64,000 nucleotides of DNA from Sphingopyxis sp. (GCA_013823985.1 PNNB01000057.1:1-64000); one strand, 5' to 3'. Positions 41,336-50,506 are shown, counted from the first letter of the stretch. Program-made: numbers and translations. The notes: generated by a model not told the origin, from the letters alone.

Positions 41336-41890
41336 ATGTCCATTCTTTCCGACATCTGGATACGCGAACAGGCCAAGGCCAATGGTATGATTGAACCCTT
41401 CGTCGAGGCCCAACGGCGCGACGGATGCATTAGCTACGGCTTGTCCTCTTACGGCTATGACGCGCGGGTTGCCGATGAGTTCAAGATTTTCACCAATGTC
41501 GACAGCTCGATCGTTGATCCCAAGGAATTCGATCCCAAAAGCTTCGTCGACCGCAAAACCGATGTCTGCATCATACCGCCTAACAGCTTTGCCCTTGCCC
41601 GCACCGTCGAATATTTCCGCGTCCCACGCGATGTGCTGGTGATCTGCCTTGGCAAAAGCACCTATGCGCGGTGCGGTATCATTGTGAACGTAACGCCGCT
41701 GGAACCGGGCTGGGAAGGCCATGTTACGCTGGAATTTTCCAACACGACACCCTTGCCTGCCAAAATCTACGCCAATGAAGGTGCGTGCCAGTTCCTATTT
41801 CTAAAGGGCGAACAACCATGCGAGACAAGTTATGCAGACCGCGCTGGCAAATATATGGGCCAACGCGGAGTAACACTGCCCAAATTATAA
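41336..41890 (+). CDS. dcd: dCTP deaminase
   Basis: 184 aa, the normal length. Converts dCTP to dUTP on the way to dTMP. Visible blocks: the N-terminal [35 protein letters not shown], the active-site [61 protein letters not shown] (key parts [10 protein letters not shown] and [13 protein letters not shown] with the catalytic Glu). Small gap to cdd suggests one operon for pyrimidine salvage. Confidence 0.96.
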   Translation: MSILSDIWIREQAKANGMIEPFVEAQRRDGCISYGLSSYGYDARVADEFKIFTNVDSSIVDPKEFDPKSFVDRKTDVCIIPPNSFALARTVEYFRVPRDVLVICLGKSTYARCGIIVNVTPLEPGWEGHVTLEFSNTTPLPAKIYANEGACQFLFLKGEQPCETSYADRAGKYMGQRGVTLPKL

Positions 41891-41938
41891 AAGCCCGGCG
41901 CAGCCAAGCTGCCGGTGCGTAAAATGAGAGGAATGCCC

Positions 41939-43099
41939 ATGCCAAAGAACCGCGAATTTGACATCATCGTCTATGGCGCCACCGGATATACCGGCCGGCT
42001 CGTTGCCGAATATCTGATCGGAAAGACTGGCCTCAAATGGGCCATGGCCGGGCGCAGTGCGGACAAGCTAGCCGAAGTGCGCGATCTGATCGGCGCACCT
42101 GCCGATACGCCTTTGGTGGTTGCCGATGCGTCCGACCCCGCCACGCTCGATGCGATGGCAAAGCGGGCCAATGTCATTCTGACGACGGTTGGACCCTATC
42201 AGTTGTACGGCAATGAACTGGTTTCTGCCTGTGTCGCCAACGGAACCGACTATACCGACCTGTGCGGTGAACCGGCATGGATGCGGCAGAAGATTGACGC
42301 GCATGACGCAGCGGCCAAAGCCTCTGGTGCGCGCATCTGCTTTTCGGCGGGCTTTGACTCGATCCCGTTCGATCTGGGCGTCTTGATGCTGCAAAAGCAC
42401 TGTATCGAAAAATTCGGTGCCCCTGCCCCCCGCATCAAAGGACGTGTGCGCGCCATGGCCGGAAAATTCTCCGGCGGGACAGCGGCCAGTTTGAAAGCGA
42501 CCATGGCGGCAGCGGCCAAAGACCCAGCCGTCATCGGCTATCTTACCAACCCGTTCAGTCTTGCCGGTGGCTTTGAAGGCCCGGCGCAGCCGGCCGGAAA
42601 TAAACCCGAATATGATGAAAGTTTAGGGAGTTGGGCGACAAACTTCGTAATGGCTCCTATCAATACCAAGAATGTGCACCGGACAAACGCCTTGTTGGGT
42701 CACCTTTATGGCACCGACTTTGTCTATGACGAAATGATACTGACCGGCCCCGGCGATGCAGGACAGCAGGCGGCGGAATATGTGGCCAAGACCCCGATGA
42801 TCGGCACACCCGATGATCCGAAACCCGGCGAAGGTCCGACAAAGGAAGAGCGCGAAAACGGGTATTACGATGTCCTGTTCGTCGCCGAATATCCCGATGG
42901 CCGGACCGCACGGCTCAGCGTGAAAGGCGACAAGGACCCGGGCTATGGCTCAACATCGAAAATGATTTCGGAAACGGCCATCGGTCTGAGCGAAATCGAC
43001 GGACCCGGCGGCGTAACGACCCCAGGTGCTGCGCTTGGCGCGGCGCTGGTCGACCGCTTGCAGCAATTTGCAGGTCTCACGTTCACGGTCGAGGGCTAA
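41939..43099 (+). CDS. Saccharopine dehydrogenase-like NAD-binding protein
   Basis: 386 aa from the ATG at 41939, six bases after AGAGGA; the frame opens at 41915. Rossmann motif IIVYGATGYTGRLVAEYL near residues 8-25, followed by WAMAGRSADKLAEV and TTVGPYQLYGNELV, identifies the trans-acting enoyl reductase/saccharopine dehydrogenase-like family. CFSAGFDSIPFDLGVLML near 130 is typical. Members are associated with lipid or membrane metabolism; the true substrate is unknown and true lysine catabolism is unlikely. Confidence 0.88.
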   Translation: MPKNREFDIIVYGATGYTGRLVAEYLIGKTGLKWAMAGRSADKLAEVRDLIGAPADTPLVVADASDPATLDAMAKRANVILTTVGPYQLYGNELVSACVANGTDYTDLCGEPAWMRQKIDAHDAAAKASGARICFSAGFDSIPFDLGVLMLQKHCIEKFGAPAPRIKGRVRAMAGKFSGGTAASLKATMAAAAKDPAVIGYLTNPFSLAGGFEGPAQPAGNKPEYDESLGSWATNFVMAPINTKNVHRTNALLGHLYGTDFVYDEMILTGPGDAGQQAAEYVAKTPMIGTPDDPKPGEGPTKEERENGYYDVLFVAEYPDGRTARLSVKGDKDPGYGSTSKMISETAIGLSEIDGPGGVTTPGAALGAALVDRLQQFAGLTFTVEG

Positions 43100-43141
43100 G
43101 CCCTTTCAAAGAGGTGACCTTGCGCCTATATCGCCCGGACC

Positions 43142-43906
43142 ATGTTAGGTCGCCTCTTTAAAAAAGCCGTTGCTACGCGGCCGATTGATACCGCACGGGT
43201 GCCGGACGGCATGCGCGTCTATGCCATCGGCGATGTGCATGGCCGCAACGATCTGCTGCATGATCTGCTCTTGAAAATCGAAGCCGATAATCTTGCGCGT
43301 GGTGCCGCCGACACGCACATCATCTTTCTGGGTGATCTGATGGACCGGGGCCCCGACAGCGCCGGTGTGATTGAAACGGCCATGGCCCTGCGCGCGGCGG
43401 GCCGCAAAGTCCGCTTTCTCATGGGAAACCATGAAGAGGTATTCCTGCGCGCCTGCCGGAAAAACGACCCTAAGGTTACGCGCTTTTTCATCCGGATCGG
43501 TGGGGAAGCCACGGTCCTGTCCTACCCCATCACCCGCGCCGAATATATGGCGCTCGACATGCATGAACTTTCCGAACGGTTGCGGACTCTCGTTCCGGAA
43601 AGCCATCTGGAGTTTATTGATAGTTTCGAAGACCAGATCGTCATCGGCGACTATGCTTTCGTCCATGCCGGCATCCGGCCCGGAGTGCCCCTGACAGAGC
43701 AGAAACCCAGCGATTTGCGCTGGATTCGCGAAGAATTTGTCGAGCATCGGGGCGATCTCGAAAAGGTGGTCATCTACGGCCACACCATCTACGACAAGGT
43801 TGAGGAGCGGGGTTCCCGGATCGGCATCGACACAGGCGCTTATGCTTCAGCCGCGTTAACAGCGATCGGATTGGAAGGCGGCGAACGCTGGTATTTGCAG
43901 ACCTGA
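43142..43906 (+). CDS. Metallophosphoesterase (PPP-type phosphatase)
   Basis: 254 aa. Dinuclear-metal serine/threonine-phosphatase-like or Ap4A-hydrolase-like fold. Motifs are in order: YAIGDVHGRNDLLH near 26, FLGDLMDRGPDSAGV near 61, FLMGNHEEVFLRAC near 95, FVHAGIRPGVPL near 175, and VIYGHTIYDK near 205. It matches the small alphaproteobacterial branch of these enzymes. It is separately spaced from its neighbours; substrate unknown. Confidence 0.92.
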   Translation: MLGRLFKKAVATRPIDTARVPDGMRVYAIGDVHGRNDLLHDLLLKIEADNLARGAADTHIIFLGDLMDRGPDSAGVIETAMALRAAGRKVRFLMGNHEEVFLRACRKNDPKVTRFFIRIGGEATVLSYPITRAEYMALDMHELSERLRTLVPESHLEFIDSFEDQIVIGDYAFVHAGIRPGVPLTEQKPSDLRWIREEFVEHRGDLEKVVIYGHTIYDKVEERGSRIGIDTGAYASAALTAIGLEGGERWYLQT

Positions 43907-43923
43907 TGCGGTAGCCCCGTCCC

Positions 43924-45234
43924 ATGAAAACACGCTTCCTTCTGGCGAGTCTGCTTGCCCTTTCCGCCACTTCCCCCGCAATCGCCGAAGAAAAAGCCAA
44001 CCCGGCACGCCTGAAAGCCGACGTTGAAAAGCTCGTCAGCTTCGGAACCCGCCACACTCTGTCCTCCGCAACTGACCCGAAACGAGGAATTGGCGCTGCG
44101 CGGGCTTGGGCAAAAACGGAATTCGAGAAAATCGCGCAATCCTGCAAAGGCTGCCTGACGACCGAATTGCTCGAACGCACCATGTCCGGCCCTCGCGTTC
44201 CAAATGGCGTCAACATTGTCGACGTTCTCGCGATCAAACCCGGCAAAATGGGCTGGGATCATGTGATAATCATTGCGGGCCATATCGACAGCAGGGTTTC
44301 CGATGTCATGGATTTCACCAAGGACGCCCCCGGCGCAAATGACGATGGTTCGGGCAGCGCGCTGGTGATTGAGGCAGCGCGTCTGATGGCCAAGCAGCCG
44401 CAAAGCGAAGCGACGATCGTGTTCGCTCTTTTGTCTGGCGAAGAACAAGGTCTGATGGGCGGACGGTTGCTTGCCGAAACTGCCAAAGAGCGTGGCTGGA
44501 AAGTCACCGCCATGCTCAACAATGACATCGTCGGCAACACGGTGGGAACCGACGGGCGGAAGGTAGATTCGGTCGTTCGCGTATTCAGCGAAGGCATCCG
44601 CGCTTCGGAAGACCTAACCGCCCAAATGGCGCGGCGCGGCAGCGGTGGTGAGGATGACGGACCGAGCCGTGGCCTGATGCGCTATGCCGACAATGTGGCG
44701 GCAGCCAATCCTGCCATTGGACTTGATGTCTTTGGCGTTCGGCGTCCCGACCGCTTTAGCCGCGGCGGCGACCATCTGCCCGCGCTCGAACTCGGCCTTC
44801 CGGCTATACGTTTCACGGTTGGCGTGGAAAATTACCACCACCAGCATCAGGATCTTCGCACCGAAAATGGTATCGAATATGGCGACACCGTCGATAAGAT
44901 GGACTTTGCCTATTTGGCCAAGGTGACCGCCCTGAATGTAGCGACAGCGAACGCGCTGGCCAGCGCCCCTCCTGCTCCTGAAACGGCCACCCTTGGCGGA
45001 GCCGTTTCATCTGACACAAGCGTGTCATGGACAGCGGCGCCCGGCGCGGTGCGCTACCGTGTCTATCAACGTCGCGCAGATGCGCAGGACTGGACATTGG
45101 AGCAAGAGGTTGAAGCCACGGAAGCGCTTTTGAAGGGCTTGATAGTCGACGACCATTTCGTCGGCGTGAGCTCTGTAGGCAAAAATGGCGCCGAAAGCAC
45201 GATCACATTCGGCGGGCTACCTCCACGGAAGTAA
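43924..45234 (+). CDS. M28 family zinc metallopeptidase, secreted
   Basis: 436 aa with a signal peptide (FLLASLLALSATSPAIA). The M28 aminopeptidase domain has metal ligands in IIAGHIDSR near 117, DAPGANDDGSGSALVIEAARLM near 138, the catalytic Glu pair in LLSGEEQGLMGG near 175, and the final His in VENYHHQHQDLRTENGIEYGDTVDKMDF near 305 (core NYHHQHQD). The last 90 residues look like a fibronectin-type-III-like beta domain (VSWTAAPGAVRYRVYQRRAD). Exported peptide degradation is likely. A terminator follows. Confidence 0.92.
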   Translation: MKTRFLLASLLALSATSPAIAEEKANPARLKADVEKLVSFGTRHTLSSATDPKRGIGAARAWAKTEFEKIAQSCKGCLTTELLERTMSGPRVPNGVNIVDVLAIKPGKMGWDHVIIIAGHIDSRVSDVMDFTKDAPGANDDGSGSALVIEAARLMAKQPQSEATIVFALLSGEEQGLMGGRLLAETAKERGWKVTAMLNNDIVGNTVGTDGRKVDSVVRVFSEGIRASEDLTAQMARRGSGGEDDGPSRGLMRYADNVAAANPAIGLDVFGVRRPDRFSRGGDHLPALELGLPAIRFTVGVENYHHQHQDLRTENGIEYGDTVDKMDFAYLAKVTALNVATANALASAPPAPETATLGGAVSSDTSVSWTAAPGAVRYRVYQRRADAQDWTLEQEVEATEALLKGLIVDDHFVGVSSVGKNGAESTITFGGLPPRK

Positions 45235-45248
45235 CGCCGGTATCAAAA

Positions 45249-45280
45249 AAAGGGCGCAGCGTCCTCAGACTGCGCCCTTT
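45249..45280. terminator. Bidirectional rho-independent terminator
   Basis: AAAGGGCGCAG at 45249-45259 pairs perfectly with CTGCGCCCTTT at 45270-45280 around a ten-base loop, with an A-run to the left and Ts at the right end. It separates the convergent M28 peptidase gene and ctrA (stop at 45307). Confidence 0.85.
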
Positions 45281-45306
45281 AGATACTCTCGGGTGAAAGC
45301 GGAAAA

Positions 45307-46008
45307 TCAGGCAACCATAGGTTGTTCCATATCGTCGAGATCACGCAACACATAGCCACGGCCCCAGACGGTTTCGATGTAGTTTTCACCGCCGCATGCC
45401 AGCGCGAGCTTCTTCCGCAGCTTGCAGATGAAAACGTCGATAATCTTGAGTTCGGGCTCGTCCATGCCACCGTAAAGATGGTTCAGGAACATTTCCTTGG
45501 TCAACGTGGTGCCCTTACGGAGCGAGAGGAGCTCCAGCATGGCATATTCTTTACCGGTCAGATGTACGCGGCTGCCGTCGACTTCGACAGTCTTAGCATC
45601 CAGGTTGACCGACAATTTGCCGGTCCGGATAACCGATTGCGAGTGGCCCTTGGAGCGACGCACCACGGCGTGGATACGCGCCACAAGTTCTTCGCGATGG
45701 AAAGGCTTGGTAACATAATCGTCGGCACCGAAGCCAAACGAGCGCACCTTGGAATCCATTTCCGAAATACCGGAAAGAATGAGAACCGGCGTCTGCACCT
45801 TGGCGACGCGCAATTTCTTGAGCACATCGTAACCATGCATGTCGGGCAGGTTCAAATCGAGCAATATGATGTCATAATCGTAGAGCTTACCCAGATCGAG
45901 GCCTTCTTCGCCCAAATCAGTGGTGTAGACATTGAACCCTTCGGTCGCGAGCATCATTTCGATGGCCTTCGCCGTGGTAGGTTCATCTTCAATCAAAAGC
46001 ACACGCAT
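45307..46008 (-). CDS. ctrA: Cell-cycle response regulator CtrA
   Basis: 233 aa from the ATG at 46008; the open frame to 46047 is leader. The receiver domain has phosphoacceptor Asp51 in [14 protein letters not shown] and conserved Lys101 in YVTKPF. The C-terminal OmpR-type winged helix ([49 protein letters not shown], core [11 protein letters not shown]) is nearly invariant in alphaproteobacterial CtrA. CtrA controls DNA replication start, division and motility genes through TTAA-N7-TTAA sites. Its own promoter contains such a box and a cluster of GANTC methylation sites. Confidence 0.97.
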   Translation of the reverse strand: MRVLLIEDEPTTAKAIEMMLATEGFNVYTTDLGEEGLDLGKLYDYDIILLDLNLPDMHGYDVLKKLRVAKVQTPVLILSGISEMDSKVRSFGFGADDYVTKPFHREELVARIHAVVRRSKGHSQSVIRTGKLSVNLDAKTVEVDGSRVHLTGKEYAMLELLSLRKGTTLTKEMFLNHLYGGMDEPELKIIDVFICKLRKKLALACGGENYIETVWGRGYVLRDLDDMEQPMVA

Positions 46009-46080
46009 TGGGCAAACCCCTCTTTGCTTATTGCAACCCCGAAACACGAACGGACCGATCCGGTTGTGTGTCGGGCTTTA

Positions 46081-46124
46081 TTAACCATAAGGGAAATGAA
46101 CTGAAAAGGTTAATTTCATCTTAA
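46081..46124. promoter_or_regulatory. CtrA boxes in the ctrA promoter
   Basis: TTAA at 46110-46113 and 46121-46124 are separated by exactly seven bases, the full CtrA site. A half-site with the extended consensus TTAACCAT is at 46081-46088. They lie 73-116 bases upstream of the ctrA start, a position fit for autoregulation as known in Caulobacter. Confidence 0.75.
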
Positions 46125-46130
46125 CGCAGG

Positions 46131-46206
46131 GAATCCGGCGAGTCGCGGGGGCCTAGGCTTCCAAAAAATGACTCAATTCCGCGGATTTAGGACTCTGACG
46201 GGACTC
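46131..46206. promoter_or_regulatory. Cluster of five GANTC (CcrM/GcrA-type) sites upstream of ctrA
   Basis: GAATC at 46131, GAGTC at 46140, GACTC at 46170, 46191 and 46202 fall within 76 bases, far denser than the roughly one per 256 bases expected by chance. In Caulobacter the ctrA P1 promoter is timed by CcrM methylation of GANTC and by GcrA. The same logic is inferred here. Confidence 0.65.
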
Positions 46207-46272
46207 GTAAATTTTTTTGAAAATTAAGACTTCGCGCTCCCCGAAATTGCCCAGATTTAAGAATTTCGCGAT

Positions 46273-47163
46273 TTAATGGAGCCGCTCGGTCAAAAAGTCT
46301 ATTAACGCCGTCACCCGTTGCGGGCGAATTTTCCCCGGTGGCGTGACCAGATGAAGGGCTAATGGCGGTGTTTTCCATTTTTCAAGAATTTCCACGACCG
46401 CACCGCTAGCCAAGTCACTTTCGATGATGAAATCCGGAACCACTGCAATACCATGGCCGGACCGGAGGCTGTGCAGCATCACGTCGCTGTTGTTTGCACG
46501 CAACCGGCCCTGCGGACGAACAACAGCCTCCTCGCCTTTGGAATTCACAAATCGCCATAGTTCAGGGGTTGGTAATAACGAGTAGCGCAGACACTCATGT
46601 TCGCCGAGCTCGGCTGGGTGACGTGGGGCACCCTTGCTATCGATGTAAGATGGCGCCGCGACGATATATGTTTTGACGTCCCGCAATTTACGCGCTCTCA
46701 AACTGCTGTCTGGCAATGCCGCAATACGTAAGCCGATGTCGAACCCCTCACCGATCAGATCAACCTTCGCATCGCTTAAATGCATATCAATGCTAACGCC
46801 ACGATAGGCGCACAAGAACTCGGCCACCACAGGGCCGACATTCGAAAGGCCAAAGCTCATAGGCACCGCCAATCGGACCAGTCCCACCGGTTCAGAAGCC
46901 TCGTCCCGCGCTGCCTCCTCTGCCGCTAGCCCCTCGGCCAGAATAGACTTGGCGTGCTCGACCAATTTGGCCCCGCTGTCCGTTAGCGCAAGACGACGGG
47001 ATGTGCGGTGAAACAAAGGGGCGCCTACCTGTGTTTCAAGGCGCGTGACCGCCTTTGATACCGTTGCTTTGGACAGGCCTAATGCGTCTGCCGCCCCGGT
47101 GAAGCTTTTATGTTCCACAACGCAGGCAAAAATGCTCCAGGCTTCAAAATCAGGTAATCGCAT
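46273..47163 (-). CDS. LysR-family transcriptional regulator
   Basis: 296 aa from the ATG at 47163; a TTG at 47175 is the outer limit. The N-terminal winged helix (FACVVEHKSFTGAADALGLSKATVSKAVTRLETQVGAPLFHRTSRRLALTDSG, core GAADALGLSKATVSKAVTRLE) is typical of LysR proteins of the DsdC/PecT-like branch, and the C-terminal half is the periplasmic-binding-like effector domain. It is divergent from the pirin/wrbA/dioxygenase genes, the standard arrangement for a LysR activator of the neighbouring operon. Inducer probably a quinone or related electrophile (inference). Confidence 0.93.
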   Translation of the reverse strand: MRLPDFEAWSIFACVVEHKSFTGAADALGLSKATVSKAVTRLETQVGAPLFHRTSRRLALTDSGAKLVEHAKSILAEGLAAEEAARDEASEPVGLVRLAVPMSFGLSNVGPVVAEFLCAYRGVSIDMHLSDAKVDLIGEGFDIGLRIAALPDSSLRARKLRDVKTYIVAAPSYIDSKGAPRHPAELGEHECLRYSLLPTPELWRFVNSKGEEAVVRPQGRLRANNSDVMLHSLRSGHGIAVVPDFIIESDLASGAVVEILEKWKTPPLALHLVTPPGKIRPQRVTALIDFLTERLH

Positions 47164-47165
47164 AA

Positions 47166-47186
47166 TTGGAAACAATATGTTTCTAA
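47166..47186. promoter_or_regulatory. Palindromic LysR-type operator
   Basis: GAAACA at 47169-47174 and TGTTTC at 47178-47183 flank ATA, and the symmetry extends one mismatch further to TT/AA at 47166 and 47186. It lies at the LysR start, about 75-95 bases upstream of the pirin gene, where an autorepressing LysR recognition site is expected. Confidence 0.55.
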
Positions 47187-47260
47187 CGTTTCTATTTCAA
47201 TCCCAATTTGAGAGCCTATTTAAAGTCCATGACAACCACCCTTGTTGAAGGAGTGATATA

Positions 47261-47974
47261 ATGACTGACACCAAAACCAGAATCGAAGTCCGCCCGTTTG
47301 AAAGTCTGGGTGCCGCAAATCATGGATGGCTTGACGCCCATCATCATTTTTCATTTGCAGACTATTATGATCCGGCCCGCATGAACTGGGGTGCCATCCG
47401 CGTGTGGAACGATGACATCATCCAACCCCAATCCGGTTTTCCGCCGCATCCGCATGCCGACATGGAAATCGTAACCTATGTCCGCACCGGCGCGATCACC
47501 CACAAGGACAGCCTTGGAAATGAAGGGCGTACCGAAGCCGGTGACGTTCAAGTGATGAGTGCCGGAAGCGGCATACGCCATGCTGAATATAATCTGGAAA
47601 ACGAGGCAACGACGCTGTTCCAGATCTGGATCATGCCAAACCGCACGGGCGGTTCCCCCAGCTGGGGTGCCAAACCCTTTCCCAAAGACAGCCGGTCCGG
47701 TGCGTGGCAAGTGTTAGCCAGCGGCATGGAAGGCGACCATGACGCATTGCCGATCCGTACAAATGCGCGCGTGGTTGGCGCAACGATCAAGGCCGGCGAG
47801 AGTTTGTCTTATGAAGTTGGTGCGGGTCGCTATGCCTATTTGGTACCCGCCACCGGCGTGATCGAAATTGACGGACAGCGGGCCAATGCCCGTGATGGCG
47901 TCGCGATCAAAGAAGGCCAGATCACAGTCACGGCCCTTGAGGATGCGGAAATCGTCCTCGTCGATTCCCAATAA
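47261..47974 (+). CDS. Pirin family protein (quercetin dioxygenase-like)
   Basis: 237 aa. Bicupin pirin related to E. coli YhhW, which can open quercetin using a metal. The metal ligands are in FPPHPHADMEIVTYV near residues 64-78 (His, His and His) and the Glu in the following EAGDVQVMSAGSGIRHAEYN block. It is first in a rightward set with wrbA and an extradiol-type dioxygenase, divergent from the LysR regulator. Real substrate unknown. Confidence 0.93.
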   Translation: MTDTKTRIEVRPFESLGAANHGWLDAHHHFSFADYYDPARMNWGAIRVWNDDIIQPQSGFPPHPHADMEIVTYVRTGAITHKDSLGNEGRTEAGDVQVMSAGSGIRHAEYNLENEATTLFQIWIMPNRTGGSPSWGAKPFPKDSRSGAWQVLASGMEGDHDALPIRTNARVVGATIKAGESLSYEVGAGRYAYLVPATGVIEIDGQRANARDGVAIKEGQITVTALEDAEIVLVDSQ

Positions 47975-48031
47975 TTTCAACTTGCCCCCGACCGTTCCGG
48001 ACGGGGGCCATAATCCTGAAGGACATCTCCC

Positions 48032-48631
48032 ATGACCAAAGTACTTGTTCTCTATTATTCCAGCTATGGCCACCTTGAAACGATGGCAGAAGCGATTGCC
48101 GAGGGCGCACGCAGCACTGGCGTAGAAGTAGCCGTAAAGCGTGTCCCCGAAACAGCGCCATTGGAAGTCGCACAGGCCGCGCATTTCAAGTTGGACCAAA
48201 AGGCCGAAATTGCAACCGTTGATGAACTCAAAAACTATGACGCTATTATAGTGGGCACCGGAACCCGATTTGGCCGGATGTCCAGCCAGATGGCAAGCTT
48301 CTGGGATCAGGCAGGTGGTGTCTGGATGCGCGGCGAATTGAATGGCAAGGTAGGTGCAGCTTTTACATCGTCCGCGACCCAACATGGCGGGCAGGAAACC
48401 ACGCTGTTCTCTATCATCACCAACTTGCTACACTTCGGCATGACGATTGTAGGCCTGGACTATGGGTTTGCTGGCCAGATGCGTAACGACGAAGTAACCG
48501 GCGGCGCGCCTTATGGCGCAACGACGATTGCAAATGGAGATGGCAGCCGCCAGCCCAGCGAAACCGAACTCGACGGTGCGCGTTATCTAGGCAAGCGCGT
48601 AGCGGAAACAGCAGCCAAGCTAGCCGCCTGA
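48032..48631 (+). CDS. wrbA: NAD(P)H:quinone oxidoreductase, WrbA type
   Basis: 199 aa. FMN flavodoxin-like enzyme that reduces quinones by two electrons without semiquinone. The FMN loop [19 protein letters not shown] is at residues 7-25, with [22 protein letters not shown] near 76-97 and [13 protein letters not shown] near 112, which are the WrbA marks. It lies 57 bases after the pirin gene and three before the dioxygenase gene, consistent with one quinone-stress operon. Confidence 0.96.
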   Translation: MTKVLVLYYSSYGHLETMAEAIAEGARSTGVEVAVKRVPETAPLEVAQAAHFKLDQKAEIATVDELKNYDAIIVGTGTRFGRMSSQMASFWDQAGGVWMRGELNGKVGAAFTSSATQHGGQETTLFSIITNLLHFGMTIVGLDYGFAGQMRNDEVTGGAPYGATTIANGDGSRQPSETELDGARYLGKRVAETAAKLAA

Positions 48632-48634
48632 ACC

Positions 48635-49426
48635 ATGACAAAGCAACCCGCCCTGTTCCTGTCGCATGGCTCGCCCATGATCGTTCTGGACAACAGCCCT
48701 GCAAGGACTTTCCTTGAAGGGCTGGCGGGGACGTTGCCTACGAAACCTGCGGCTATCATTGTGATATCGGCGCACTATGATGCGCCAATCACATCCGTTA
48801 CGTCTGGTGCACATCCGCCCACAATTCATGACTTTGGTGGATTTCCGGCAGCACTTTACGAGATGGATTACCCAGCGCCCGGCTCTCCGGAACTCGCGGG
48901 ACGAATCAAGGCGATCCTAGATTCAGCAGATATTCCAAACCGTTTGGACAATGTGCGTGGCTATGACCACGGCACGTGGACACCACTGCTATTGGCCTGG
49001 CCCGGGGCAGATATCCCCGTGGTCCAAATTTCCATTAATGTGCGGGCGACGCCACAAGTACACTATAATTTGGGCACAGAACTTCGTGCACTTCGCGACG
49101 AGAACATCCTGATTATCGGATCCGGTTCGATGACGCACAATCTGAGCGCTTTCTTCAGAGGCAATTACGGGGCGAAAGCGCCAATCGAGCCTTGGGTAAG
49201 TGACTTTCTGAATTGGCTCGACGCGGCATTGGTATCGGGCAACCATGCCGCAGTCCTAAAGGCAGTCAGTGACGCGCCACATGGCACAGACAACCATCCC
49301 ACAATGGACCATATACTGCCGCTCTTCGTCGCTCTTGGTGCAGGCGGCCCGGATGGTAAGGCACACAAAATGCATGAAAGCGTCGACCATGCAGTGCTCG
49401 CCATGGATATGTGGCGTTTCGACTAG
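48635..49426 (+). CDS. DODA-type class III extradiol ring-cleavage dioxygenase
   Basis: 263 aa. Non-haem iron enzyme of the LigB superfamily, YgiD/DODA branch. The first metal His is in LFLSHGSPMIVL near residue 10, the second in ISAHYDAPITSV near 46, and the third in GYDHGTWTPLLLAWPGADIPVVQIS near 110-134 (His in YDHG); GSGSMTHNLSAF near 165 is the usual catalytic region. It cleaves catechol-like rings next to a hydroxyl. With WrbA and pirin beside it, the set may clear quinones as hydroquinones followed by ring opening. Confidence 0.93.
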   Translation: MTKQPALFLSHGSPMIVLDNSPARTFLEGLAGTLPTKPAAIIVISAHYDAPITSVTSGAHPPTIHDFGGFPAALYEMDYPAPGSPELAGRIKAILDSADIPNRLDNVRGYDHGTWTPLLLAWPGADIPVVQISINVRATPQVHYNLGTELRALRDENILIIGSGSMTHNLSAFFRGNYGAKAPIEPWVSDFLNWLDAALVSGNHAAVLKAVSDAPHGTDNHPTMDHILPLFVALGAGGPDGKAHKMHESVDHAVLAMDMWRFD

Positions 49427-49460
49427 ATTGATTAACGTCACGCGCATAGAGAATGCGTTT

Positions 49461-49862
49461 ATGGCGTACACCTTGCCCGAAGCTCTGATCGAAGAGACCT
49501 TTCTCGCCTCCACCGGACCGGGCGGGCAGAATGTGAACAAGGTCGCGACGGCCTGCCAGTTGCGGATTGACGTCTTTGCACTCGGCCTTGAACCTTATGC
49601 ATTCCGGCAACTGAAGCTGCTCGCGGGCAGCAAAATGACATCAGGCGGCGAATTGATCGTCACCGCACGTAACCACCGCACACGCGAGGCAAACCGTCAA
49701 GAAGCGCGCGATCGTATCATCGAGCTCATCGACCGCGCCCATATCCGTAAGCCGCGCCGTGTCGCGACTAAACCCAGCAAAGCTGCGAAGGCGCGGCGTG
49801 TCGACGCCAAAAAGGGTCGGTCTACAATCAAGAAAAATCGCGGAAAAGTAAGTTACGAGTAA
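49461..49862 (+). CDS. arfB: Alternative ribosome-rescue factor ArfB
   Basis: 133 aa from the ATG at 49461; the open frame starting at 49269 lies in the previous gene. This codon-independent peptidyl-tRNA hydrolase frees stalled ribosomes. The GGQ loop is ASTGPGGQNVNKVATACQLR near residues 16-35, and the C-terminal tail is long and basic (RKPRRVATKPSKAAKARR, then KKGRSTIKKNRGK), as needed to enter the empty mRNA channel. Confidence 0.95.
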   Translation: MAYTLPEALIEETFLASTGPGGQNVNKVATACQLRIDVFALGLEPYAFRQLKLLAGSKMTSGGELIVTARNHRTREANRQEARDRIIELIDRAHIRKPRRVATKPSKAAKARRVDAKKGRSTIKKNRGKVSYE

Positions 49863-49941
49863 ATCGGCGTCGGACGAAAATCATAATTGGAACTTTCGAT
49901 ATCGGTAGGCAATTATCCGCGTTTCTTTTAGAGAGTGCGCC

Positions 49942-50424
49942 ATGTTCGAATTTGCAATCAACTCCAACGCCCCGAAATATGAACTCTATCGCGAACTAGT
50001 CAGGTCGGCAGATGCGCTTACCGAAGGCGAGACCGACGCTGTTGCAAATATGGCTAACGTCGCCGCCCTGCTTTGGGAATATCTTCCGGATGTCAATTGG
50101 ACCGGCTTCTACCGGATGATCGAAGGTGAACTGGTATTGGGACCATTCCAAGGCAAAGCGGCGTGCATCCGCATAGCTGTCGGTGAAGGCGTTTGCGGGG
50201 CTGCTGCGGCAACTGGCGCAACACAGCTGGTTGAGGATGTTCATGCTTTTCCGGGGCATATTGCCTGCGACGCGAATAGTGCATCCGAGTTAGTTGTACC
50301 GATCAAACGCAACGGCGAAGTTATTGCTGTCATTGATTTGGACAGCCCGTCGCTGATGCGTTTCGATGCAGACGATGCTGCCGGTATAGAGACGCTGGCA
50401 GAATTGCTCGCCAACCGGATTTAA
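49942..50424 (+). CDS. msrC: Free methionine-(R)-sulfoxide reductase (GAF domain)
   Basis: 160 aa, one GAF domain. fRMsr enzymes repair free methionine-R-sulfoxide. The three Cys of the family are at 75, 85 and 109 (ACIRIAVGEGVCG and HIACD), with the same spacings of 10 and 24 as in E. coli YebR, and WTGFYRM near 53 is typical. The start has GAGAG upstream. It is a small stand-alone gene between arfB and the glycine-zipper gene. Confidence 0.93.
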   Translation: MFEFAINSNAPKYELYRELVRSADALTEGETDAVANMANVAALLWEYLPDVNWTGFYRMIEGELVLGPFQGKAACIRIAVGEGVCGAAAATGATQLVEDVHAFPGHIACDANSASELVVPIKRNGEVIAVIDLDSPSLMRFDADDAAGIETLAELLANRI

Positions 50425-50506
50425 TCCAACTGCCTCATTTTGGAACAATGCCTTGTTAGAACAAGCATTTTACATGCGTTGGATTCGCCAACAGGCACAA
50501 AAAATG

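Noticed and set aside
41939..43099. Lysine catabolism via saccharopine dehydrogenase
   Set aside because: The protein belongs to the trans-acting enoyl reductase-like branch (GATGYTGRL) and has no lysine-ketoglutarate reductase neighbour.
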